Assembly (NCBI GenBank): GCA_020650975.1
Contig: JAIPMN010000728.1
Location: 5,035 to 36,086 of the forward strand
From: Apostichopus californicus
Lineage: Eukaryota; Echinodermata; Holothuroidea; Aspidochirotida; Stichopodidae
Direction of reading: 5' to 3'
Length of the DNA: 31,052 nt
A program made the position numbers and the translations under genes. The notes under the pieces were generated by a model, which was given only the letters and a program-made list of their open reading frames with translations, ran no database searches and had not been told where the DNA came from. Below, piece by piece: positions 12,191 to 24,131 of the stretch (the stretch's first letter is position 1; each line of letters begins with the position of its first letter).

Positions 12191-12424
12191 CAACAACTAT
12201 CATTGAAATAAACATTATGAATCCATCACCACCCCATAACTGTACAGTATCGGTGGATGGGGGGGGGGAGGAGGGGGAGGATGTAGTGGAGAAGTGAACA
12301 AACTCTTACTACTGTAACAACCATTATTGAAATAAAAAACAAGGACCCATCACCACCCCACAGAGGTACAGTATGGGGGAGGGAGGTGCAGTGCACAGGT
12401 GAACATTCTTTAACTACTGTATGG
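12191..12424 (+). repeat. diverged tandem duplication with G-rich core
   Basis: Two copies of about 120 bp share acaacyatyattgaaataaa, ccatcaccacccca, a tacagtat word, a G-rich stretch and actactgta. The first copy holds a strong poly-G tract (12259-12280). Confidence 0.7.
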
Positions 12425-13100
12425 AACCATTAGTTGTGGTTGAGTATTATAGTCTAGGTGAATTGTACAAATAGTTTATACTTTCAGTCCATCACAGCCA
12501 CATCCTTACAATTGTGGTTTTCCATTCATCCAGTTAATTCTAGGCAGGGCACACTGTAGTGAGTGACTCAAGTTCCCTTTTCATTCTGTCATGGTCGGGT
12601 GGTCTCTAACTCCATTTCATTCATCGGTCAAGCAAGGGGATTTAGAATCCTATACAGACATGATTTAACTATATATACAACTCTTCTGAAAAGAATCAAC
12701 AGTGTGTGATTTTCTTGAACTGTAGTTTCCTGCTGATAGTGGACAGTTAGTAGAGATTTCTGTACCTTCCATGGAGTTGTCTACACATGTTATCTATCAC
12801 CACAAGTTCCTATACTGTTAAAGTTACCTTTCAAGTTAAGTTGGATTATAACTTTGTGTGACTCTGACACAGACATGCTAAAGTCATGTGTTATTAAATC
12901 ATTCCCTTCTTCATCTTCCCTTCCCCTGAGATGATCGAAGTAGAACTTTACTTTTGCCTAGTGACCCTGCGGGTAATTACCATGTTAACTGAACATGTAG
13001 CATTGTAATGAAGGATATTTTGTGAAAATTGAATATTTTACATTACTTTTGGGTTGTAAGGCTTCCAGGTTTTAAGCCTAATGTTTTTAGTCCTGATGCG

Positions 13101-13347
13101 CTCTTTGTAAGACTACAGTAACAAGTGATGTTTTCAGGATTCTACTTAGGTCTACAGATGAACTCTTTGTAAGACTACAGTAACAAGTGATGTTTTCAGG
13201 ATTCTACTTAGGTCTACAGATGAACTCTTTGTAAGACTACAGTAACAAGTGATGTTTTCAGGATTCTACTTAGGTCTACAGATGAACTCTTTGTAAGACT
13301 ACAGTATCAAGTGATGTTTTCAGGATTCTACTTAGGTCTACAGATGA
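13101..13347 (+). repeat. 62-bp tandem array, 4 copies
   Basis: Units start at 13101, 13163, 13225 and 13287 and are nearly identical. Each contains a donor-like TTTGTAAGAC and an acceptor-like gatgttttcag, so each unit looks like a miniature exon-intron module. No coding function is evident. Confidence 0.95.
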
Positions 13348-16300
13348 CGAATAAAACTGTGCACTTCTGTTGAAGAAGTATGGATTGATGAAGTGATCCA
13401 ATTGGGGAGTCTTGCAAGCAATAAAAAGTACAAAAAAGTGTTTGTTTCCTGTTCTTAGCTAGAATAAAAAAATATTGCACTCTAAAGTATGTATGTGCAT
13501 GTTAGGATGTGCTGTTATTCATTGAAAAATCAACAAAGTACTTGATAAATATGGAAGCATTTAGACTTTTTAACCTGTGGGTAAACCCAGACAGAGAACT
13601 TTCTGTTCATGAAACCCCTACAATAATGCACATAAACATACATGTATTCTGCACATGTATGTATTTATGTTTCATGATACTTTATGAATGTTAGATTGTA
13701 TCTTCTAAGTGATGGAATGGTTTTAATGAGAAGCACATGAATGCTTTGGGTTGAATGTTGAGAAGAAGGCAAAGTTCAGTAGTATGCATACCTCATAAAT
13801 TTCGGATTTTTTTTTCTTCGAGCTCATTGACGGTGCGCAAAGAAATGTCACAGGCATCGGCACGATGGTTCCGATACTGTTTGAATTGTCATCACACGAG
13901 GCCAAGTTACCGGAAAGTTTGCGTGATCACGTCGACTCGTAGCCTCTGAGCTACTCGTATGATCGTTGTCTGTGATTTACACCACTTTCATAGTCGCAAG
14001 AAATAACTTCAAATGAATTTTCTAACAAACGAATAATGAGAAGTGACAGTCAAGTGTTTGCTCTAGGTATTTATGTTAAAGGTTTATCGTCCCGTTCTAC
14101 TTTACTACGGAGCTCCGACCTTTTTAATTGACGCTTTGATCGCCCATGCAGCATTGCTGAAAATTTGACTTTTGACAGTGATATGTCATAGGCTTTTTAG
14201 AATCGATAGTCGTTAATTTCAGCTGGTTCTTGTCATGTGATGTTGACTGATCTTGATCGCCTGTTGATGCTTTTAGGGCTAGTGAAAGATTCATTATCTG
14301 TAACTCCCTGGGACTTGTACAAGCCTTCTGTCAGGACTCCCCTCTTGTTCCTCTTCTCTCTGTCCCCCCCCCCTCCCCCCATTCTGTTCAGTCCATTCAT
14401 TCCCACTCGTCATGTTCTTACTACCTCTGATTTTACAAATCTGCAATTTCAATTGGATCACTCTGAACCTCAGGAAATCATTTATCTGGCACTGCATAGC
14501 AAAATATTGCAATGCAAAAATGGTCATTTAAAGTGCGATGCACTGCCAAGATACAGCGAGCAGCATTTTGGACACAGAATCTTAGTGTTTTCAGTACTTT
14601 GTCATCCTTTTAACTCATAGATTGCTATGCGAGATCTACACACTAAATTATTCTCTAAAACCACTTTGTGTGGTTTATGTCGTCGAGTGATATCATTCAT
14701 GCATTTAGATTCTAGACCAATACAGACAATTTGCTAGCCCCTCCTGCAACAACTTGGAATTATCGATGACTCCAAACACATGAATCTGCTTTTCTTATCT
14801 TTTTACTGGTTTAAGGTTTGGTTTTGTGAGTTTTGGAGATCCCAATGAAAGAGGACATGATAAAACAGTGAGTCTCACAGCAAACCATAGGAGTTGGCAG
14901 GTACATGCTAATAATTCCCTCAAGTCTTGTGTATAGTCTGTGCAATATGTATGCAACTGGACACAACTTACCATAGAATTACAGTTAGAGACTGTCGGTA
15001 ATGCAAAAATGTAAAAGACTCAAACATCATACTGTAACAGTACTTTGTGATATTTGTTCTTTTTGGTTGTCATCAATAATTGATGGAGGTGCTGGAAATT
15101 AAGCAACTTTGAAGAACAAGTATAAACAGTAAATTGTCATGTTTTCAGTTTGTTCCAAATTTATAATAAATGGTTTGCCCTTTGCTCAGTCTGAAACCCA
15201 ACTTCTGACTTTTGATTTTCTCATGTAAAAATTATAGAACCAATCAATTATAAATCATTGTTTGTCCAATAATTAACTAAATGATATTTCTAGGTACATG
15301 TGGACTTTGCGCATTGTTTGTTAGTATTGAGCAGATATGAGAATGAAGGCTTCTGTAAGAAAACAAATTCTCCCTCCCTCCCCCGCCCCCCCCAAGGAAA
15401 GGGGAAAAAAGGCTGTTTTGAATAGTGAATGAATTCCTTGAGTTGCTCTCAATGTTTATCTGATTATTTATACTGATTTGTAAAAGTCATAAATTTATGA
15501 TTTTTTTCCTATTACTCTATGAATTTGCTATGAATTATAGAAATACATCGGTGGACGTCCTCGTCAGCTAAATGTTGCAATTCTATCAACGGTAAAGTTG
15601 TTGTTAGTTCTCATGTGCAATAAGTACAGCAGTGGTGTAGTAGTACAGTATTAATGTATCCATGGATATACCATACAGTGGAAGTAATATGTCTGAGGAT
15701 CTAATTAAATACAGAACTGAGGTCGCTGAAGTCAAGTTGAATTGTGTCTAAAACTATTTTGCAGACTTGAAGCACTTGACGAGTGAGGCAGGACAAGTTT
15801 GTATTCTGGCAGTTACCTATATTACCCTGTGAGTACTCATCCATTGGGATTTGTACTCTTACCTGTACTAGGGGAATTTCCAATAGTAGTATAGTCCGAG
15901 CTAACTTAATGCAAATTTGTAAGCTTGTACTTGTGCTTAGAGCCTTGTACTCAAGGGGAATTATACACACGTACAATAGTCATACTCATGCTGTTGAAAC
16001 TTGTACTAAAATGTCTGTTAAGTATCTGTTTATTTGTTACAGTAACTTTTAAAATCCCTCTTGAATCAAGCTTTATAATTTGCTGGAAGTTTTAACCTTC
16101 CATAGAAAAAAAATATGCGAACAATTACCAGACTCGCTATGTAGAAATACTATATGAACATCTATACCGGCCTAGCCTGTGCAACCCCCTTGCATACATA
16201 GTTTTATTGCAGTAGGCTACAGAGCCCACACAGAGAGTACTGTACTGTGGAATGCAGCTTACAGCATGCAATGCCACTGTATGGATTAACCAACTGCAAC

Positions 16301-16575
16301 AGACAGTACACAGTAATAAATAACAAAGTGTAAACCTTGTCAGAGTATGATGTCATAGTACTGAGGAATGCAAGCCCCATGGGAAGACTAATACAGTGTA
16401 TGATATGCATACCATTCTTAGCTGGAATTTCCCCTAAGAAAGTGACTGTTGTGATATCATTGGATTACAGTCTGCAGGTTAGGTTTGTAGGCTGTGGCTG
16501 TTGGTTCAGGCCCCTTGGAATTAATGGATTCCCAGGGTGGAGGATTGGTCAGGGTATTGGGCTCGTCGATGAGGT
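13348..16575 (+). other. intron 2 segment, no gene recognised
   Basis: It contains a CpG-richer patch (about 13800-14200) and two pyrimidine tracts with - strand G-quadruplex potential (14363-14380 and 15371-15393). A 127-codon + frame (14237-14620) runs through one tract. I see no family motif and do not call it a gene. Confidence 0.35.
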
Positions 16576-16589
16576 ATAATAACGCTAGG

Positions 16590-17040
16590 CTTATAGGCTG
16601 ATGAGGTTCAATATCTGGAGTAGTGACAAGACACAATGATATGGCTCACTGATGACATACAGTAACTGGATTAGTTATGAGGCACAGTGATAGGCTGATG
16701 AGGTACAATATCTGGATTAGTTATGAGCAGTGAAATGGCTAACTGATGAGGTACAATAACTGGATTAGTGATGAGGCACAGTGAAAGGGCTCACTGATGA
16801 GGTACAATATCTGGATTAGTGATGAGGCACAGTGATGAGGCACAGTGATAGGCTGATGAGGTACAATATCTGGATTAGTTATGAGCAGTGAAATGGCTAA
16901 CTGATGAGGTACAATAACTGGATTAGTGATGAGGCACAGTGATAGGCTGATGAGGTACAATATCTGCATTAGTGATGAGGTAGTGATATATAGGGCTCAC
17001 TGATAAGGTACAATATCTGGATTAGTGATGAGGTACAATG
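16590..17040 (+). repeat. minisatellite with 158-bp higher-order repeat
   Basis: About ten variants of a 40-50-bp unit (gatgaggtacaatatctgga, ttagtgatgaggcacagtga). A composite block recurs at 16693 and 16851, exactly 158 bases apart. A 76-codon - strand frame across it is a repeat artefact. Confidence 0.9.
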
Positions 17041-17368
17041 CTTTGGCTTACTTGAGTAGCGGTTTCTGTGTGTACTTGCAAAGATTGCTGTAAATGTTAG
17101 AAAATGACACAAGTTTCTAGGCATCCATATTTAAATGGCAACCTGCTTTTATGGTTCAGTTAAGGTTGAAACAGCTTTAAATTCCTTTTACTGTTTATAC
17201 TGTACAGTATATATGTTCTGTTCTCCAAGCAAGCTTGCAGCTCTGTAACCTTACAGGTTGTATTGTACTGGTACTCATAGTCTGGATGCCAAAGCAGGAA
17301 GTGAATGTACATGAATAGTGTAAAGTTTTATGGTGAACAACAGCTGGAAAGTTTACGAGTTCAGTTTA

Positions 17369-17495
17369 AAATAAAAAAGAGAAAAGAGAAAGAAAGGAAG
17401 AAAGAAAGCAAGGAAGAGAAAAAAGATAGAAAACAAAACAACAACAAATAAAACAAACAACAAACAAAAGACAGAAACCAAAACAAGACAATAAC
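17369..17495 (+). repeat. purine-rich low-complexity tract
   Basis: A GA-rich section (aaagaaaggaagaaagaaag) grades into A-rich CAAACAA repeats. It was probably once a microsatellite. Confidence 0.8.
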
Positions 17496-18081
17496 TGGCT
17501 GGCATGCACTTTGATTTAAGATTGACTTATCAACCAATGGAGTGTTTTGCATTCAATGGTAGCAAGTTGGTGCGTACTTGACATTTTGTAATGAGATAAT
17601 AAAGTTTCTGTGGGGTAGGTAAACAGAATACAGTCACTTGAGTTGTCTTTACCTGTATATAGCAGGTATTGCTACATTTCAAGCTGGCTGGTAGGTTTGT
17701 CTTATTTACATAATTAAATTGTAAAATAATACATATACTCGCCAGTGCACTCACAATGACAGTTTAAGAAAGTACAGAAGTTTTAGTAAAGATCTAAAGT
17801 CACTGAGATAAAAACAAACTTTTATAGTATTAATTTCAAGTCAAGCAGAACTTTGATGGTCATGGATTTTGGATTAGGATCGTAGTGCCTTTCAAGGTTG
17901 TCAGTTGTCATATTGGCCGCAAATGTTTACATGTTAACAAAAATAGCTTGAAGTTATCTTTAAAAGTACCTTCCTAAAGGCTTTGATCCTTCAAGTGAGG
18001 CTAGAATTGTTGAGGACAATTCAGTACTGTACCCTCAGTGTGTTGTATAAACTACCTTTGGAGTGGCAGTAAGCTGTAATT

Positions 18082-18120
18082 TGTTCCATTCAACTCGGCA
18101 ACGCCTCGTTGAATGGAACA
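18082..18120. repeat. perfect 13-bp inverted repeat (foldback)
   Basis: TGTTCCATTCAAC (18082-18094) is the exact complement of GTTGAATGGAACA (18108-18120), with a 13-base CpG-rich loop (tcggcaacgcctc). This compact hairpin looks like a relic of a small foldback or MITE-like element; no target duplication is evident. Confidence 0.75.
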
Positions 18121-18183
18121 TTCCATCTTTCAACTCATGAAATATTTGCACTATTGCACTCATAACCATTCATTATTTGTATA

Positions 18184-18470
18184 ATATAGCATGCATACTG
18201 TACATGTTTATATAGCATGCACACTGTACATGTTTATAGCATGCATTGTACAAGTTTATATATCATGCACACTGTACATGTTTATATAGCATGCATTGTA
18301 CAAGTATATCATGCACACTGTACATGTTTATATATCATGCATACTGTACATGTTTATATATCATGCACACTGTACATGTTTATATAGCATGCATTGTACA
18401 AGTTTATATATCATGCGCACTGTACATGTTTATATAGCATGCATACTGTACTTGTTTTTATATCATGCAT
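18184..18470 (+). repeat. tandem array of ~22-28-bp units
   Basis: About eleven units alternate two forms: tatatcatgcacactgtaca with tgttta, and tatagcatgcattgtacaag. All + frames that cross it (18246-18437 and 18394-18597) are repeat artefacts. Confidence 0.92.
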
Positions 18471-18662
18471 AGTCTATAATGATGTACTGAGTACCAACCG
18501 CACATGTATACATGCATGCACAGTAATTCATCTCAAGTTGCAATCTTACTTATTTACAATCAAACCGTTTGCCAGAAGACAAATCTTCACTATCTGATTT
18601 TGTGATCAGTAAAAGTATCAGGTAACTTGTAAAGATGCCAAAGGCAAATACAGTTATTATTT

Positions 18663-18682
18663 GGGGGGGGGGGGTGGGGAGG
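18663..18682 (+). repeat. poly-G tract
   Basis: A run of 12 G is followed by TGGGGAGG, with G-quadruplex potential on the + strand. Confidence 0.7.
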
Positions 18683-18760
18683 CAAGCTTCAAAGAGAAGT
18701 CATGTTTACAAACAGTGGCAGGACTTATCATTGTCCCACGTTGTAAACAGTGCTTTCAAA

Positions 18761-19083
18761 AGTCTCCCAACTAGCTCCTACTCAGGAATTTTGAAGCAAA
18801 GCTATGTGTCCTCGTAGTACCAGCCCTTGTGGATTTGAAGATTTGCTCTTAAATACTACTCCAGTTGGGCATTTTGAAAATCTACTTTGCAAAATTTTCC
18901 TTTCATGCTAAGAGGCATAGCTGGCTTTGGGAAGTCTCCCAACCAATTCTTACTCATGAATATGCAAGCATAGTTACTACAGTATGTGTCCTTGAAGTAC
19001 CAGCCCGAGTAGGCTGGTGGATTTGCTCTGTAATTTATACTTCCCCAGTTAAACAGTTTGAAAATCTAGCTTAGAAAATCTAG
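18761..19083 (+). repeat. diverged 172-bp tandem duplication
   Basis: Copies start at 18761 and 18933 and share agtctcccaac, tatgtgtcct..gtaccagccc, ggatttg and ttgaaaatcta. They differ at many sites, so the duplication is older than the other arrays. Confidence 0.75.
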
Positions 19084-20178
19084 CTATGTACAGTATGTAT
19101 AGATCTACTACTAGTGCTAGATGTCATTTCTTATACTCATGCTTACAGTCTTTTAGTTGTGATCTTATTTTCAAGAGTAATACTCAGTTAAATTTGGTAA
19201 AATTGCAAACCACATTTGGAAGATCAAAATAAAGTTAAAGGTGAAAATGGTCTACTTTTGGTGCTGCAAATTTAGAACATGTGTGTTTTCTTTTAATGGC
19301 TATAGTGAGCTGAAACTTTTAACCATCAATTGGAACATGCCACATAATATGTACTGTACAGAAATGCATTGTGCATTGTGATGTCGTAATTGCCATTTCT
19401 ATGGACTGATCACGATAATTTAGCTATTGTTGTGCTCTATTATTCACTTCATAATTTTAACCTTGGATCGAAAGGTTTGCAACGTTTTCTGAAGAGTGTG
19501 TGGGCTAGAGTTCCCCAAATACCATATTTTACAGTTGTACAATAAAAACATTAAAATAGCTTAGAAGTCCTGTACATGAGAGTGCTGTTTTTTTACTGTG
19601 CTGCATGTTCAAGTACTTACCCTTGTAATTTACAAATTTAGTCTCTAGAGATGACCTACAAAATTTTCCAAATTTGTTTTAAAAATGATATGTTAAACAT
19701 AACTGCATTGCTCATGAAGGGAATCATTTGTGCAAACAATTTGAACAATTACTAGTGCAGCTATTTAGTGTTGTGGATCAATTGTGGTTATAAATATTAA
19801 GAAGTAGTGAACATTCTTTGAACATTTAGTTTGACTGCTGCTATACTAATGTGTATCAACTTAGTTCATTTCTTTTCATAGCGTGCTGCTAAACGTGTGC
19901 AATTTAGTATTTAACAGAACTAATAAATTATTCTTTTAATAACATACTGAGCAACAGGGCACTCTAAAGCTAGGATATAGTGCAAGTCACAAAATAATTT
20001 GTGGAATGTTCTTTTGTACCATACTGTACAGACCTGTTTTCAACTGTTGAGCTCCTACTGTATGTTCTGCATGCATGCACTCTCAACTTGCTCTTAACAT
20101 ATCAACAGCTCTGTGCACACAACAACAACAACACTTTTAATGAATTACATTAGGATAGTGTACATGTTGTCTTCCTTG
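19084..20178 (+). other. intron 2 segment without recognised feature
   Basis: This is AT-rich DNA with scattered TACTGTA words and short AAC and TG patches. I see nothing supportable here. Confidence 0.4.
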
Positions 20179-20401
20179 TAGTAACTCACCAGCAACATGA
20201 ATCACTATGGACAGACTCACTGTACGGTCTGCTAACAGTGCCTGTACGTGCATTGTAGTACTCACCAGCAACATGAATCACTATGGACAGACTCACTGTA
20301 CCTGCTAACAGTGCCTGTACGTGCATTGTAGTACTCACCAGCAACATGAATCACTATGGACAGACTCACTGTACGGTCTGCTAACAGTGCCTGTACGTGC
20401 A
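20179..20401 (+). repeat. ~73-77-bp tandem array, 3 copies, with - strand donor motifs
   Basis: Copies start at about 20179, 20256 and 20329; the second lacks four bases (ggtc region). On the - strand each reads CTG|GTGAGT, a consensus splice donor, and contains an acceptor-like ctgttagcag. No coding block could be tied to them. Confidence 0.9.
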
Positions 20402-20552
20402 GCGTTTTACACGCGTAATTGACAGTGAGGTGTTATTCACACACTGCCCAGTAAGTACAGGACTGTCCTCCAACAGACCCTTGTTGCATTGCAAAAATGC
20501 AAGTTATGGATCTTTGAAAGTTTTTGACCTGCTTGAAGAAAAGAAAGGAAAA

Positions 20553-20580
20553 GGGGGAATTGTGGGGGGGGGGGGGAGGG
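20553..20580 (+). repeat. poly-G tract
   Basis: GGGGG, then a run of 13 G and AGGG, gives G-quadruplex potential on the + strand. Confidence 0.7.
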
Positions 20581-20843
20581 ATGCACTTGTTGTAGATGTA
20601 TGCAGTATATCATACTTTCTGTGCATCTACAGTATGTTATATACTGACAGTACATGCAACTAAACCTCAACCCATCCACAGTGCATACAGTTTCAGGTGT
20701 AGTGTAGGGATGTACTAATGGATACGATGTACGGTGCTGCTGTCCTATTGAGAAGTGCTTCTCATTCCACACATTCCATTGGGCTGTGTATAGACTGTGT
20801 ACCCTGTGTATACTGTCCAATCCTCCTTTTATTTGTTCTCCAG

Positions 20844-21192
20844 GCTGTGTCTCACGTTAGTACTAATGCTCTCTCCCCAGCACACAGCATGTGCATTTGT
20901 GTCTTCGACTAGAACACAACGCCACGACAGAGATATTAACGAGTTATTAACGAAACATCCTTCCTGGGCAACCGGCACCCATGGGAACAATGATCTTGAT
21001 GAATATGCCAAAGTTCCCTCTGTTAACATTAACAGACTTTTCCATCAGAGCCTGTTTGTCAGTCGAGTGGGAGTCGAATGCATAGGCCGAGCGATGCCCG
21101 CTGCGTCCATACAGCCTGGTGTTTGTATTAGAGTCCTAGCGTTGTTAGGAATTGGGGGCAAGGACCGGGTGACGGAACACAACATCTTGTGA
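20844..21192 (+). CDS. candidate terminal exon, unknown product
   Basis: A strong acceptor (cctccttttatttgttctccag) ends at 20843. From 20844 an open frame of about 115 residues runs to TGA at 21190-21192, and AATAAA follows 106 bases later. The region is richer in CpG and has more RNY codons than its surroundings, which supports coding. Joined to MYPT exon 2 (phase 2), the first base completes AGG and the frame stays open. It could therefore be an alternative 3' end that yields a short MYPT, or an exon of a separate gene. The peptide (DINELLTKHPSWATGTHGNN, ALLGIGGKDRVTEHNIL) has no ankyrin signature and I do not recognise it. The - strand is also partly open and has AATAAA at 20829-20834, so orientation is not certain. 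Confidence 0.35.
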
Positions 21193-21297
21193 ACAGTTTC
21201 CAAGGGCATTGAGTCAAGAATTTGTACGTTTGGCAATAGTGTAGTCACCTCATTTTGTTCAATATACTGAAGTTTCTACTGACAACATTTCATCTTC

Positions 21298-21303
21298 AAT
21301 AAA
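21298..21303 (+). terminator. AATAAA polyadenylation signal
   Basis: An exact hexamer 106 bases past the TGA of the candidate terminal exon. Isolated AATAAA is common in AT-rich DNA; its position is what makes it plausible. Confidence 0.35.
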
Positions 21304-21584
21304 ATGTACCATATATTCTGAACCATTGATGTAGCGAGATACAGGCTAGAATCGTGTCTTTTGCTTATCCTGTCTCCAGTGTGAAACTGTAACAATTTTT
21401 CGATTTGAGACAGTACAAGTTTCACTTATATATGACGTTCTTGCTACAGCCTCCCATACGGCCTCCCATACGATCATCATATTAACACCCTTGACAATGT
21501 AATACACATGTTTAGTGTAAATTTAGGCCTGGAGAGCTGATGTAAACTCTGTTTAGCAGCGGATAAGTGCCGAATTATAAATAA

Positions 21585-21755
21585 AATTTACTTTGTTTCC
21601 TCACTTACCTGTCCCTCACAACCGTAGCACACTTGTTCTGCGCTGTCATGTGTGAGAACTAGCTAGACATTCAAGAACAGGAAGAGTGGGATGTGGAGGG
21701 ATTGCAGATGAAATTTCCAGACCTTGTAAATCAGTGGCCAAATATTCTAGAACAG
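21585..21755 (+). repeat. dispersed repeat, copy A
   Basis: It shares with copy B (30656-30872) the block ctcacaaccgtagcac, flanked by ttacttkgttcctc and cttacct, and further on tgtaa.tcagtg.ccaaata. Both copies have the same orientation. On the - strand the core ends in a perfect donor, GGGACAG|GTAAGTG. Confidence 0.7.
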
Positions 21756-22348
21756 AAATTAGTAAAGAGTAATCAGAATCTAATGGTTGTTATAGAAGCT
21801 AGGCTAGGCCTAGTTAGGGAATAATACAGTAGTGCTCAGCATTTTGTGGAATGGGTATTTACAAGTTTTGTTTCGTATGTGGGTTTTGCTGTGACCACAG
21901 TACAGTATCTGTGAAATCCAGGGGCCTGTAACCCTGGTTCAGCATTATTCAGTGTGAATACAGCCATCTTGATAATAAAGCCTCTCTCTCCAATTTGGTT
22001 GTTAGTTATCCACATGTCAGTTTATTAAACATGTCAATGCTAACGATTCATTAAGTCTGTTTATAAACAATGACACACAACCTCAGATTTATTCTTAAAA
22101 CCATTTCTTCAATCCTTGTCATCGTATTATAAAAAAAAAAAAAAATTGTTTGCTGTTTTGCTCAGCAACAAGCTCTTTATCTCATTAATCCAGACACTCA
22201 TGTGATGCCATGCTTGTAATTTCCTCTACTGTGGCAGTGGGGGTTGTTTAAGGAGGAGTTTGAAAATGAGGTAGGAAGCATTGAACGGAATCTTCTTTAA
22301 AAAGCTTAAAGGCAAATAGTCAGGATTCAGATCAGAATGTGGTCTTCA

Positions 22349-22512
22349 ATAGTCCTTTATTAATAAGACACAAGAAGGGCTACCTGCCTCAGGGCTGGAC
22401 ATTTACATTCATGCTATGTGCAACAAATTATAGTCCTTTATTAACAAGACACAAGAAGGGCTGCCTGCCTCGGGGCTGGACATTTACATTCATGCTGCGT
22501 GCAACAAATTGG
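22349..22512 (+). repeat. 81-bp tandem duplication
   Basis: The copies, from about 22351 and 22432, are about 93% identical. Because 81 is 27 codons, the 89-codon + frame across them (22339-22608) shows a protein-like internal repeat, which I take to be an artefact. Confidence 0.9.
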
Positions 22513-22825
22513 ACAAAACTTACTCTGGATTCACAATTTAAAGTAACAAGCCTTGTTATAATGTCAACCTGTGAAATAGTTATGTGTGCGTTCAGTGTGC
22601 TCCTTTAGTGTACAATCTCATACATGTAAGAAAGCCGACTGTAGACTACTGTACATAGTAGCCTTCAAAGAGTCGTGCGACCCACTCTCATTTCCCTCAC
22701 TATCTCTTTCTCAATTAGATAATGCACTTATGTCATTCCCCCTGTGAAGATCCAACAACAAAGTTAGTCCTGTTCTGAGATCAATTGAGTGAATTCTTAA
22801 AATTAAGCATTTCAAATCTACCAGC

Positions 22826-22966
22826 TCAACATAAATTTCCCACGCATAATGCAATGTCGCGAGTGAGAATCTGTAACATCTTAGCAAAATCTTCACCACC
22901 ACCATTGTCTTCTAAGTGAATAGCTCTACATCCTATTTGTAATCTTTCAATGACAGTTGTTAATTC
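22826..22966 (-). CDS. candidate exon of a nested antisense gene (unknown protein)
   Basis: On the - strand the acceptor tttcaaccaatgcag opens phase 0 at 22966 and reads ELTTVIERLQIGCRAIHLED, then NGGGEDFAKMLQILTRDIAL, to a TGA at 22828-22826. The exon might instead end at a GTGGGA donor after 22844 (41 codons). The peptide is amphipathic and helical and looks like real protein: dense L/I spacing, a GGGED turn, and no low complexity. Its phase matches the donor of the candidate exon at 24197-24132, 1165 bp away. I recognise no family. A shifted frame continues open to 22711, so a frameshift is also possible. Confidence 0.45.
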   Translation of the reverse strand, partial: ELTTVIERLQIGCRAIHLEDNGGGEDFAKMLQILTRDIALCVGNLC

Positions 22967-23434
22967 CTGCATTGGTTGAAACAAAGGAGTTTGGATTGAG
23001 TTGCACTCTTCTGTACAGAGACGTACAAGGAACAGTCAGTGACCTGCATACATGGACACAGTTAACATACATTGTGTACATACAGTGTATAAACTGTACA
23101 ATGTAGAGGAAGGGGAGGAGGACACAACTGCAGTGGGTGGAATCAGATCGACACATACCTCTTCCATTTGTCAAAATAAAATGTGAAGAACTTGAAACTG
23201 GGACATTAAGTGATACAATAAAACCAAATTGAAATTTGAAGAATCTCTTCAAGTTGTCCCATAGCTGTGATGAAATGTCACTTTAATATTTGGGAGAGAC
23301 TTTCAATTATGAGCTTTAACCACGGGAAGTTTTGTCATATCAGTCTAATGCTTGCAGACTTTTGTCATTTGACAGAAAATTGTTTTCATAAGATGTAGTG
23401 AGAGATTGATGTCAACAGGTCTGATTTTATGGCT

Positions 23435-23622
23435 CAATTTAGCATCATATCATAGTGCACATGTGTGACAGCTAATACTGTATTAATAATGCAGAAAAAT
23501 ATGAACTACTGTAACACTACCTTTTATCCAAAAGGATTCAATTTAGCATCATATCATAGTGCACATGTGTGACAGCTACTGCATTAATAATAAATAACTA
23601 CTGTAACACTACCTTTTATCCA
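23435..23622 (+). repeat. 104-bp tandem duplication
   Basis: The copies begin caatttagcatcatatcata at 23435 and 23539; the second is shortened by an internal deletion. Confidence 0.9.
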
Positions 23623-23667
23623 TAAACATACTGTTGATTGTACTGTCAGCTTGAGAAAGCAGTGACT

Positions 23668-24125
23668 GAGTTACATACTGTACCTGGTTAATAATACTAA
23701 TGTGATCAATTGTATCATGGACCCCTGCCAAACCTGAGTCACTGAGTTACATACTGTACCTGGTTAATAATACTAATATGATCAATTGTATCATGGACCC
23801 CTGCCAAACCTGAGTCACTGAGTTGCTTACTGTACCTGGTTAATATTACTAATGTGATCAATTGTATCATGGACCCCTGCCAAACCTGAGTCACTGAGTT
23901 ACATACTGTACCTGGTTAAAAATACTAATGTGATCAATTGTATCATGGACCCCTGCCAAACCTGAGTGACTGAGTTGCTTACTGTACCTGGTTAATAATA
24001 CTAATGTGATCAATTGTATCATGGACCCCTGCCAAACCTGAGTGACTGAGTTACATACTGTACCTGGTTAATAATACTAATGTGATCAATTGTATCATGG
24101 ACCCCTGCCAAACCTGAGTCACTGA
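23668..24125 (+). repeat. 76-bp tandem array, 6 copies
   Basis: Units start at 23668, 23744, 23820, 23896, 23972 and 24048 with an exact 76-base period; a further fragment starts at 24124. Two alternating forms (gagttacata and gagttgctta) indicate higher-order structure. The array touches the donor of the candidate - strand exon at 24132. On that strand most units read tatGTAACTCAGTGACTC, like the donor gatGTAAGCTCAGTGACTC; the gagttgctta units read CAGTAAGC. Confidence 0.95.
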
Positions 24126-24131
24126 GCTTAC

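Noticed and set aside
20829..21248. A - strand frame, broken by one TGA, over the candidate terminal exon.
   Set aside because: The + strand has the longer uninterrupted frame, better acceptor and AATAAA placement; the - strand stays an alternative.
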